In this document: in pieces, positions 9,619 through 17,436 of the stretch
Layout: each line of letters begins with the position of its first letter
Position numbering within the stretch: position 1 is the first letter of the stretch
Position numbers and translations under genes: made by a program
Notes under the pieces: generated by a model
Told to the model about the DNA's origin: nothing
The model's database searches: none
What the model saw: only the letters and a program-made list of their open reading frames with translations
Source: Glandiceps talaboti
Lineage: Eukaryota; Hemichordata; Enteropneusta; Spengelidae
Assembly: GCF_964340395.1 (NCBI RefSeq)
Contig: NC_135559.1
Span: 7,331,259 to 7,351,258, forward strand
Direction of reading: 5' to 3'
DNA length: 20,000 bases

Positions 9619-10146
9619 ATTCATTATACATAGAACTGGTTTATCACACTTGATGTTTCATTAAAGATTGATTTACATAGAATGTGTGTATATATAAAGA
9701 TGTATCAAATATGCAAAATTGTTAAAAGCTGTCCAATAATATGTTAATTAGCTAATCAGTATTCAAATCTCCAATAACATGTTAATTAGCTAATCGGTAT
9801 GCAACATTAATTACACAAGAACAGGTTTATCACACTTGATGTTTCATTAAAGATTGATTTACATAGATTGTGTGTATATATAAACATTTATCAAGATATG
9901 CAAAATTATTAAAAGCTGTCCAATAATGTTAATTAGCTAATCAGTATTAAAATCAGTCCAATAATATGTTAATTAGCTAATCAGTATGCAACATTCATTA
10001 CACACAGAACAGGCTTATCACACTTGATATTTCATTAAAGATTGATAGACATAGAATGTGTTTATATGTAAACACTTATCGAGATATGCAAAATTGTTAA
10101 AAGCTGTCCAATAATATGTTAATTAGGTAATCAGTATTAAAATCTC
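9619..10146. repeat. Three-copy tandem repeat of ~187 bp
   Basis: 'ttatcacacttgatgtttca' and the following 'ttaaagattgat' begin near 9641, 9827 and 10015, giving periods of about 186 and 188 bp. Each unit runs through 'catagaatgtgtgtatatat', 'gatatgcaaaattgttaaaa' and 'gctgtccaataatatgttaa' to 'ttagctaatcagtat'. In copies 1 and 2 the last part ('ccaataatatgttaattag' plus 'ctaatcagtat') is itself doubled; copy 3 has it once and is truncated. The array stops about 45 bp before the GPCR stop codon, so it lies in the GPCR 3' flank or 3' untranslated region. Confidence 0.9.
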
Positions 10147-10191
10147 CCCACTGCAACTAAATAAAATATTAAGTTCAAACCTGAACTGGTA

Positions 10192-11523
10192 TCAATCGGG
10201 TTGAAATGTTATGTTCGCCTGGCCATTTTCGTGTTCAGTTGGCGCCATTTGGTTAATTTCAACTTCAACGACTATATGTGTTAAAGATGATTCGTCATTC
10301 GAATTTACTGCTGACAATGTATCACTTGACATTTTTTCTGCCAAACTGTGAGTTGGACTTTCTTTTAGCGAACTGTTACTTGGCCTCTCTTGTGACAAAT
10401 TGCCACTTGGAATTTCTTTTGACAAACTGTTATTACCTCGTGTCTCACATGAGAAATTGTCACTTTGATTTTGATTTGACAAACAGTTACTTGGTCTCTC
10501 TTCTGACATATTGTCATTTAGTTTTTTCTTCTGGTATGTCTGCATCTTTTCGGCCTGTACCGTCGGTGATTTCAGATTCTTCTTATGTTTATCACAACGA
10601 AGATGTACCCGAAATTGTTTGGACTGAAGACAGTAGAGAAGAGGGTTGACCATACTGCTTAAGTAACAAATTGAATATAATGGTCGTACGTAGAACATGT
10701 TCTTAGGCAATACATTAGGAAGGTATGAAAAGACACCCAATGGTAAATAAGAGGCTACGAAGAAAACGATTAACAAGGAGCAAATTCGAAATGTTGCTAG
10801 ATCGCGTTTGTCAATCATTGACTTGTTGTTAGAGAGTATTTTAGATGTTTTTCTCTGTTCACATTTTACGTAAACAATATAGCCGTACGATACACAAATA
10901 ATTATTAAACCGGCACCGATGGTTATCGCACCGGCCTTGTTGACACTTTTCACGTAAGATGAAGCCGTAATGTCGATAAAGCAGGGGCGAACACTAATGT
11001 CAGAAATCTTCATTATTCCATAAATTAGGCCGACGATGTAACTAGTTATTATTGATACTGTCGTCACCCTCTGCATGGTACTACGGCTAAACTTTTGGCT
11101 GATTCCAATTGCTCGCGTCACAGCTAACGTAGCAAGGGAGACTTCCGAGGTACACAGTGAAAAGAACGAAACGAAAACATACATCTTACAGAGAACCCGT
11201 GATGTGTCTTCAATAAAGATATTGGTTCCACTCACCAGAAAACTTACGGAACTGTAGAGTAAAAGTGGAGCCACAACAACGCAAACCAGAAAATCAGCAA
11301 TGGATAGAGTTACTAGTTGTATATTAGCATGAGTCTGTAAGTTCTTCACTTTCCCAATAATCCACCAAACAGTCACATTTCCAGGTGTACCGATGACAAT
11401 TACTGGAATAATTATAACGATGCTTAGGATGAGACAAATTCTTTCATTTGTACTTAACGACGGTTGAAAACCTAGCATGGTTTCATTGAAGGCAAAACTC
11501 TCGTTCGATGTATTCCAACCCAT
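10192..11523 (-). CDS. Divergent class A (rhodopsin-like) GPCR, single exon
   Basis: This is a 443-residue seven-helix receptor, expected at the plasma membrane; its ligand is unknown. Visible landmarks: N-glycosylation sites at N4, N7 and N13; TM1 with GN (N49); TM2 with SIADFLV (D77); C112 before TM3, paired with C181 in loop 2; R137 at the TM3 end; P261 in TM6; NPLLY at 293-297; and helix 8 with F304 and possible lipidated Cys. Odd features: the DRY motif reads TRA (136-138), TM4 has no Trp, TM5 lacks its usual Pro, and CWxP reads SYLP (258-261). Residues 334-406 form eight 9-10-residue repeats rich in Ser, Asn and Glu. An in-frame ATG at 11667 would add 48 residues, but I prefer the ATG at 11523. 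A good 3' splice site (ttctgcctgcag, exon from 11552) lies just upstream, and the glycosylated N terminus then follows directly. No introns interrupt the coding part. A lineage-expanded invertebrate orphan receptor is likely. Confidence 0.92.
   Translation of the reverse strand: MGWNTSNESFAFNETMLGFQPSLSTNERICLILSIVIIIPVIVIGTPGNVTVWWIIGKVKNLQTHANIQLVTLSIADFLVCVVVAPLLLYSSVSFLVSGTNIFIEDTSRVLCKMYVFVSFFSLCTSEVSLATLAVTRAIGISQKFSRSTMQRVTTVSIITSYIVGLIYGIMKISDISVRPCFIDITASSYVKSVNKAGAITIGAGLIIICVSYGYIVYVKCEQRKTSKILSNNKSMIDKRDLATFRICSLLIVFFVASYLPLGVFSYLPNVLPKNMFYVRPLYSICYLSSMVNPLLYCLQSKQFRVHLRCDKHKKNLKSPTVQAEKMQTYQKKKLNDNMSEERPSNCLSNQNQSDNFSCETRGNNSLSKEIPSGNLSQERPSNSSLKESPTHSLAEKMSSDTLSAVNSNDESSLTHIVVEVEINQMAPTEHENGQANITFQPD
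10306..10524 (-). repeat. 27-bp coding minisatellite in the GPCR tail
   Basis: It encodes KLNDNMSEE, RPSNCLSNQ, NQSDNFSCE, TRGNNSLSKE, IPSGNLSQE, RPSNSSLKE, SPTHSLAEK and MSSDTLSAV in succession. The DNA on the plus strand repeats 'gacaaactgt' or 'gacaaattg' about every 27 bp. Reading frame is kept through one 3-bp insertion (unit 4), as expected if the tail is under coding constraint. Confidence 0.85.
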
Positions 11524-11739
11524 ATTTTGTAATATAGATGTTACCTTGCCAACTGCAGGCAGAATAAAGTAACTATAACCCACACCTGATTCTCTCTTCC
11601 CACAAGGCTTAGCGTAAAACGTCCGTTTTAATAGCTTATACATATACGCTATTAGTAATATATGCATACATATATACTACACAGGGTTTCGCATTTAACA
11701 GCTATCATCAGACGACTAACGAGACAGTTCGAAGTTCGA
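11524..11739. promoter_or_regulatory. Intergenic gap between divergent starts
   Basis: The GPCR start (11523, minus) and the candidate start at 11740 (plus) are 216 bp apart, so this segment could be a shared promoter region. If the GPCR has a 5' intron ending at 11553, its true promoter lies further away and the first exons of the two genes would overlap. No TATA box or other defined site is clear. Confidence 0.3.
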
Positions 11740-11836
11740 ATGCCGTGGACGTACATGGCGGACGTCGATTTCATTTCATTTTCTGGTTGTCATAGTGGCA
11801 GTTGGCTAAAATATATTTATTTTCATGATGGCACTG
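11740..11836 (+). CDS. Candidate first exon of a plus-strand gene
   Basis: It opens with ATG at 11740 (MPWTYMADVDFIS) or, with better N-terminal character, at 11755 (MADVDFISFSGCHSGSWLKY). It ends in the consensus donor ACTG|GTGAGT after 11836, in phase 1. Codons follow a purine-N-pyrimidine pattern, and the start lies in a locally CpG-containing stretch. The product is not recognised. It joins in phase with the exon candidate at 12200-12276. The alternative is a chance open segment in the GPCR upstream region. Confidence 0.35.
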
Positions 11837-12054
11837 GTGAGTCATAATGACTTCATTATTAGACTAGGCACTAGTCGCTTTCTATTTTGCCTCGGGCACT
11901 ATCAATGTAGCATGGGAGTCCTACAGGTGATTTGCTTTGACAATGGAAATCATGCATACATGAAAATTTGATATGTTATAAAACCTTATTCAAGTACTAA
12001 AATTATATGCAAATGATAAAGTGGTGCAGACTGAGTTAATGAAACGTACGTGTG

Positions 12055-12082
12055 TACATACATACATACATACATACATACA

Positions 12083-12112
<30 letters not shown>
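12055..12112. repeat. (TACA)n microsatellite
   Basis: About 14 tetranucleotide units. It marks the left boundary of the segmental duplication copy A. Confidence 0.95.
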
Positions 12113-12113
<1 letters not shown>

Positions 12114-12787
12114 CAAATAAAGATAAATGATTGTACTTTTTGTGCAGAATGTTTGTTATTGTACTTACAATAGCAAACCCTTTTTCTTATTTCTTTTAGT
12201 CTTTTGCAATTTATTTATGTACGAAGACGTACTTCAAGACTGTTTCCCTTTATTTTTTTCAAGTTGGTTAAATATGGTAAAGTTGTTTTCAAAATCTAAA
12301 ATAAATTCCCATTTGGCATCGTATAACTTGTGATTTTACCGAGAATTTGGATTGCCTAGGCTTATACCTCATGTCACGAATAGTGTCGTAATTGGACCAT
12401 TATTTTCCTCGACCTTGTGTAAAAAGAGCCTTTGGCTCAAAATGTTTTCATTGTTAAATAAAGTTAGCAATATATAATAATGATAATTAGATGAAATATG
12501 GGTTATCAAAATGGAGACTCGCTTTTAACGTCAGAATAAAAATCGCCAACGCTAGTGTTATAAAAGGTAATAATTTTGATAATCGGAGTAATTCAAAGTT
12601 GTTAGCTGCATGGACGTGGTCATATACTATTTTATTCATGTTTTATTCCATTCTTGTAAAGGGATGGATTTGAAAACCATTCATTTGAAAAAGAAAAAAA
12701 TGTAAATACAGAGTCATTCCTAGTTGGTCATAAAATATGGTTGATTCGGTTTAAAATGTAAATCAAGTTCTTATAATTCTCGCAATT
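12113..12787 (+). repeat. Segmental tandem duplication, copy A
   Basis: It aligns along its whole length with about 13165-14355. Shared blocks include 'aatgtttgttattgtac', 'aaaataaattcccattt', 'gattttaccgagaatttgga', 'tattttcctcgaccttgtgt', 'agcaatatataataatgata', 'gagtcattcctagttggtca' and 'ggtttaaaatgtaaatcaag', all in the same order. By eye the copies have diverged by roughly a fifth, so the duplication is old. Both copies end in '(a)attctc(g/a)caattatacata' and run into (TACA)n. Confidence 0.92.
12200..12276 (+). CDS. Candidate exon in duplication copy A
   Basis: Acceptor 'cttatttcttttag' and donor ATATG|GTAAAG flank 77 nt. Entered in phase 1 (as left by 11740-11836) it reads VFCNLFMYEDVLQDCFPLFF then SSWLNM and exits in phase 0. 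In phase 0 it hits a stop (TAA in 'gttggttaaat'). It is homologous to 13231-13312 but 5 bp shorter, so the two cannot encode the same peptide to the end. The weak donor (GTAAAG) and lack of any known domain keep confidence low. Confidence 0.25.
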
Positions 12788-13102
12788 ATACATACATACA
12801 TACATACATACATACATACATACATACATACATACATACATACATACATACATACATACATACACACACACATACATACATACATACATACATACATACA
12901 TACATACATACACACACATACATACATACATACATACATACATACATACATACATACACACATACATACATACATACATACATACATGCATCCATGCATC
13001 CATACATACATACATACATACATACATACATACATACATACATACATACACACGCACGCACGCACACACACATACACATACATACATACATACATACATA
13101 CA

Positions 13103-13133
<31 letters not shown>

Positions 13134-13175
13134 GCATGCATGTATTTATGTATGTATGCATGTATACATATTGAG
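12788..13175. repeat. Long compound (TACA)n/(CA)n array with inverted end
   Basis: About 345 bp of TACA units is interrupted by short CA and CGCA runs (13049-13075) and by 'catgcatccatgcatcc' (about 12985-13001). It is followed by TGTA-type units on the same strand (13131-13165), which can pair with the array. It separates duplication copies A and B. Cys-Met-Tyr-Val frames across it are artefacts. Confidence 0.95.
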
Positions 13176-13230
13176 ATATTATTTGTGTAAAATGTTTGTT
13201 ATTGTACATTGTTCTGTATTTTCTTTTTAG

Positions 13231-13312
13231 CCTTTTACAATTTATTTGTATATAAACGCGGAGTTCTTAGCAGAAGATATTTCCCTTTATTTTCGTCGAA
13301 TTGGGAAACATG
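13231..13312 (+). CDS. Candidate exon in duplication copy B
   Basis: Acceptor 'tctgtattttctttttag' has a strong pyrimidine tract; the donor is ACATG|GTAAAG. In phase 0 the 82 nt read PFTIYLYINAEFLAEDISLY then FRRIGKH, leaving one base (phase 1). The segment from 14456 accepts this exactly, giving GKH-E-TWVESV. It is open in phase 1 as well. Of the two duplicated exons this one looks more protein-like. A phase-0 partner upstream would be needed; copy A supplies one (11836 to 12200-12276 to here), which would mean that homologous DNA is read in two different frames. Confidence 0.35.
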
Positions 13313-13363
13313 GTAAAGTCGTTTAAAAAATCCAAAATCCAAAATAAATTCCCATTTTCACCG

Positions 13364-13463
<100 letters not shown>

Positions 13464-14355
13464 TGTTGAAGTGATTTTACCGAAAATTTGGATTGCGTGG
13501 AATTATATATCGTGTCACGGATGGTATCATGAAGGCTAGAAAAATGTTTGTTTCCGATAATATCACTTCAGAAAATAGGGTAGTTTGCTCAGGATTTCAT
13601 TCATATTAAATTTAATTTCTTTAATTACTTCGTCCCGAAGACAAGGTACTCGTTGGTCAAAATATTTCCGTAACATTTGAAGATGTGTAAAAGAAGACAA
13701 TCATGTGATTCACAAGTATACAAACACAATATGTAGAATGTGCTGTTATAGGCTGAAATGACATCCTTTCTCTCTGGAATGCGATTTACAAAACAATAAC
13801 CAAAGATAGAAGTAAACGTAATAATAATTTTACCTTTGTGCATGTAGAAAATGTTTAGTGTCCGCGGCTTAACTAGAGTCGGTCGGCCCGTGTTATCGAA
13901 AACATAGAGTTTGTTTTATTTGGCCGAATTAGACTATTATTTTCCTCGACATTGTGTAAAAAGAGCCAATGATTCAAGGATTCATCGTGTTTAAATAAAG
14001 TCAGCAATATATAATAATGATAATAAAGGTGAAAATTTGGGTTATCAATATGGAGACTCTCTTTATGTCACAATGAAAATCGCCAAACGCTAGTTTGATA
14101 AAGGTAATAACATCGGTAATCGGAGTAATGCATAGTTGTTAAATGCATGGACGAGGTCATGATCATATACTATTTCATTCATGTTGTATTCCTTAGGAGC
14201 GGGGCCAAATCTGTCATTCTTATAAAGAGATGGATTTGAAAGCCATTCATTTGAAAAAGAAAATAATGGTAAATGCAGAGTCATTCCTAGTTGGTCATAA
14301 AATACAGCAGATTCGGTTTAAAATGTAAATCAAGTTCATATAATTCTCACAATTA

Positions 14356-14363
14356 TACATACA

Positions 14364-14395
<32 letters not shown>

Positions 14396-14415
14396 CATAT
14401 CGGATATACATACAT

Positions 14416-14454
<39 letters not shown>
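14356..14454. repeat. (TACA)n then (CA)19 microsatellites
   Basis: TACA units run to about 14392. After 'atatcggatatacatacatg' comes (CA)n at 14417-14454. The TACA part ends duplication copy B. The CA run leads directly into 'cagag', the proposed 3' splice site of the next exon. Confidence 0.95.
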
Positions 14455-14455
<1 letters not shown>

Positions 14456-14457
<2 letters not shown>

Positions 14458-14933
14458 ACATGGGTTGAAAGTGTGTTATTACAGTTCTTTTTGGAAAAGC
14501 TTGCCCAAGCTGTTAAACCAACTATCAATATCAGTAAGCCTGTTTACGATGCTTCAAAACATCATGGTGCTTTTATCCAAAATATCAGACACTTCACAAC
14601 AGTTAGGTAATAACTGATAGTACATTGAGATTTTTATTTATTTATTTATTCAACTTACAAGTTTTAATCTTACATTGACTATAGCATTGTATACGACATG
14701 GCTGGCCGGAAATGATGTAATTAGGATTGTAGTTTATACCTCTAAAATATCTGCATCGTAAAACGTGGTCAAACTATTTGTGGGAGGGGTGGTTAAATTA
14801 ATTCATCTCTCTTAATTTTAGATACTTTTGTTGACATTTTTTTAGACAAAATGAGGTTAATAGAAATGAAGGAAATGTATATGTCATTGGGACGTCAAGC
14901 AAATCTAGATCTTCTCCAGAAATTCTGACATAA
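14456..14933 (+). CDS. Two-exon 3' end of a plus-strand gene, unrecognised
   Basis: Exon 14456-14606 reads TWVESVLLQFFLEKLAQAVK, then PTINISKPVYDASKHHGAFI and QNIRHFTTV, and ends TTAG|GTAATA in phase 2. Exon 14846-14933 has acceptor 'gacatttttttag' and reads RQNEVNRNEGNVYVIGTSSK then SRSSPEILT and a TAA stop. Both show a clear purine-N-pyrimidine codon pattern, the best coding signal in this half of the window after the GPCR. The first part looks helical; the end is polar and Ser-rich. Start options for the first exon are 14456 (phase 1), 14458 (phase 0) or 14485 (phase 0, 'gtgttattacag'). I recognise no family. Upstream exons are probably 13231-13312 and perhaps 12200-12276 and 11740-11836. 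The second frame through both exons is also open. Confidence 0.5.
14632..14745 (-). mobile_element. Possible LINE/SINE 3' tail with (AAATA)n-type end
   Basis: On the minus strand the segment ends 'aacttgtaagttgaataaat' followed by more 'aaat' units (about 14665-14632). A short A-rich tetranucleotide tail after 'ttgtaagttgaataaataaa' is typical of LINE or SINE 3' ends. The body is too short or diverged to assign. It lies in the intron between the two exons of the gene ending at 14933. Confidence 0.35.
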
Positions 14934-16032
14934 TATGTCTTATTGTTTAAATTTGTTTTTCGCTTCATTTTGAACAATGGAATAGTTTAATGCATCCATC
15001 CCTGTACATGTAATTGTTACTTTGTTTATTTGACTTTAGTTTTACCTCGTCTTACAAAACAGGATAATACAATTTATACCATACTCAAGCCAAGTTTGTG
15101 TCTTAGAACAGTAGACATGCAAACAGTCCATTTGTTAAAATTTTACTTGGGCTACGCCCTCTTTAAAGTTCAACCCTGGACTTTCATATACTTATATAAC
15201 CTGGTCGTTTACGTCACGACAATTCGTGTTGACGTCACTTGTTTTGAGGTGTTCGAAATATGAGACAAGACATTCCAAATCGCCAAGACTTTTCTTGATT
15301 TTTCATAAATTATGCTTCAAGAGGTATAATTATATCGATCATTCCTATAATGTTACTTCATTCTGCCAGAAAATACTCGTGACCTAAGGGTTTGTCAGTA
15401 CTCGTCTAGCGATTCGTAGTGACAACGGCCCCTTAAGTCATTCGTACTTTGCTTGGCGGAACGACGAAAACATTTTGGGGAATAATATCTAATCGTCAAG
15501 CCGGAGTAATTCTCGGGGTAGAATGTCAAGTAGATATCGGGATATCCTATGTACAGAATACAGTTCTCGTATCACATCATCTATACTACCAATCATTGAA
15601 AAACACTTGTTGTCATGACAACATGTCGTAGATATATGCTGTGTTCATTGTGAGACTTTGAGCCATTTGAATTAATAGTACTGTACACTAGAAATTCACA
15701 GGGCCCACAGAAGCGTTTGGTCACTTGCACACAACAGGCCTGGTGGAGGTTTGCTATGACTGGCCTACTGCAGGTCTAGTGCTATTTAGTAGTGTATGAT
15801 ATATGAACTGGGTAATTACATGCCAGTAAAACAAATATAACTTCAATACTTGTGTAAAAGATCTTTGTTAAAAATGTTTGTACACAGTCTGATAATGTGT
15901 TCAAATTTTTTTTTCATCGAGTACTGTTTTGTACTCTTCTTAAGTTTGTTGTACAGACAAAACGATAAATTGTTGCAATGTTAGTAAGTTTTGGGTCAGG
16001 CCAGACTACACCCTTTTCAGGTGAAATGATTT
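14934..16032. other. No gene firmly supported; paired CRE-like sites
   Basis: At 15207-15238 two CRE-like motifs face each other: 'tacgtcacg' and 'ttgacgtcact', the second with a full TGACGTCA palindrome. Open stretches at 15040-15263 and 15449-15631 (+) lack convincing splice context or codon pattern, and I do not call them genes. Confidence 0.35.
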
Positions 16033-16077
16033 ATTCATTGTTTGTTGCAATTCTTTGGATTGCAACAAACATTGAAT
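16033..16077. repeat. Stable hairpin, 13-bp perfect stem plus 5 bp
   Basis: 'tgtttgttgcaat' (16039-16051) is perfectly inverted at 16059-16071 around a 7-nt loop (tctttgg). After one mismatch five more pairs form, extending the stem to 16033-16077. It is followed by A/T-rich direct repeats ('tagtaaatta'). It could be a small foldback element or a structured RNA; no promoter evidence was seen. Confidence 0.8.
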
Positions 16078-16363
16078 TTATAGTAAATTAAATAAAACAT
16101 AGAATGTATAGTAAATTATGTATCACACATAAAGAAAATCTACAAAATTAATGGCGTTATGTTTTTTTGACGAGCCAGACAATGAAGTGTGGCACTTCTA
16201 GTAAACGTTTCTGAGCCCGAAGATAAAATGTAGTAATACTAGTTAGTCGAGCCAGGCAATGCTGTTTCAGGTTTAATAGTTTCAAATGTAACCACTGAGT
16301 AACTTCCTGATACCGTAACACTCAAATCTTGAAATATCCAAAGATCTTAACCTTTTCTTTCAG

Positions 16364-17436
16364 GATTACCTTACCCAAAAGTCACCAACCCGACAAGGTT
16401 AGTTTTTACAAATGAAGAAGATTAGAAAATTCTGGAGTGGCAGAAAATTATTTTCTTGATTGAAAAACGGCAGCATGACGGTGTATTAAGAAGACCTTGA
16501 ATATTTCTTATCACCAAGTATTGAAGTTATGTCTGAAAAAAAGAATAACAAAAAAATGTAGTTATCGTTTTAACAATATGTCATCGTGAAGGCTATGATA
16601 TTCACCTCATCAACTGTCTATTCAGTCAAATCGCCAATATATGAGAGCGTATTACAAACAATTTTCTCGCTCGAGGTTCTACTATTTCCTCGTCAGTCTG
16701 AATATTGCCAGCGGTTAATATAACCTTCAATGCCTAGAAAGTATCCGGATGTTCCTCTTCAAAACAATGCCAAAGAAACAGATTGACATGTAAAAAATGA
16801 CTGTTCCCAATTCTATGGGTTTTGATGTATACATGAAACCCTATCCATTTTTCAATATTTGTGAATAATTGTGTATTTATCAGAACATTGTTTGAAAAAA
16901 ACAACTAAGACAGCTGTACCAAGGCCCTTACGGACATATGATACAGTAACTGTAGACGTGAAATGGCTATCAATACGAGTGATACGGAAACGCCCTGGGT
17001 AAGTTTAGCAAGTCAAATACGTCAATCTCCAAGTACTTCCTCGTCGAACTGGCGTACGCTTCAACAGTTCGAGGAGGTGGCACCATCATCCGGGATACGA
17101 TTAGTTGATGGGTAAAAGCAGTCACCGTAGCCAGAGAGTGCATTGTTAAAGAGAGTCCTATGATCACAGTACTTACTTAAGAGGGTGACGTAATTCTCAC
17201 ATTTGTCCAATCAGCATCGTGACCGGAATCAGCACGCCAATCATCATGAAGGGACAGTGTGGCGAGGCAGGTGCTAGTAGAAAGAACACAAGATGAACAG
17301 AATGTTGATGTTAGAGCTGACAATTGTAATCAACCAAAAGTCAGAGAAGAAATCAACTTCCTTTTCAGAAATCTATCCGAACTTGTGTGTCGGGATTGAA
17401 ATGACACACCCTCAGTTTATAAGTTTTCAAGTGTAA
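16364..17436 (+). CDS. Weak candidate exon pair, plus strand
   Basis: A 34-nt segment (16364-16397) is flanked by a strong acceptor 'aaccttttctttcag' and donor CAAG|GTTAGT. Read from phase 0 it gives DYLTQKSPTRQ and leaves in phase 1. It would join 17369-17436 (acceptor 'aacttccttttcag'), which reads IYPNLCVGIEMTHPQFISFQ then V and a TAA stop. No start exon was found, and the region also carries minus-strand candidates. The splice sites are good but the coding evidence is slight; either segment may be an untranslated exon or chance. Confidence 0.15.

Noticed and set aside
10278-10649. Plus-strand open frame with Asn-Cys repeats
   Set aside because: Antisense shadow of the GPCR tail minisatellite.
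11524-11667. 48-residue N-terminal extension of the GPCR from the ATG at 11667
   Set aside because: A good 3' splice site lies inside it, and the glycosylation-rich N terminus begins at the ATG at 11523; the extension could be intron or untranslated sequence.
11726-11745. 'gttcgaatgc' resembling a tRNA T-loop/B box
   Set aside because: No acceptor stem, D-arm or anticodon arm can be drawn upstream; it lies at the candidate start codon.
12055-13132. CRISPR-like regularity of repeats
   Set aside because: Units are 4 bp without unique spacers; this is a microsatellite in a eukaryotic genome.
12728-13230. Cys-Met-Tyr-Val and His-Thr-Tyr-Ile frames
   Set aside because: Translations of the (TACA)n array.
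13625-13843. Minus-strand 72-codon frame
   Set aside because: Confined to the insertion in duplication copy B, AT-rich and without recognisable features.
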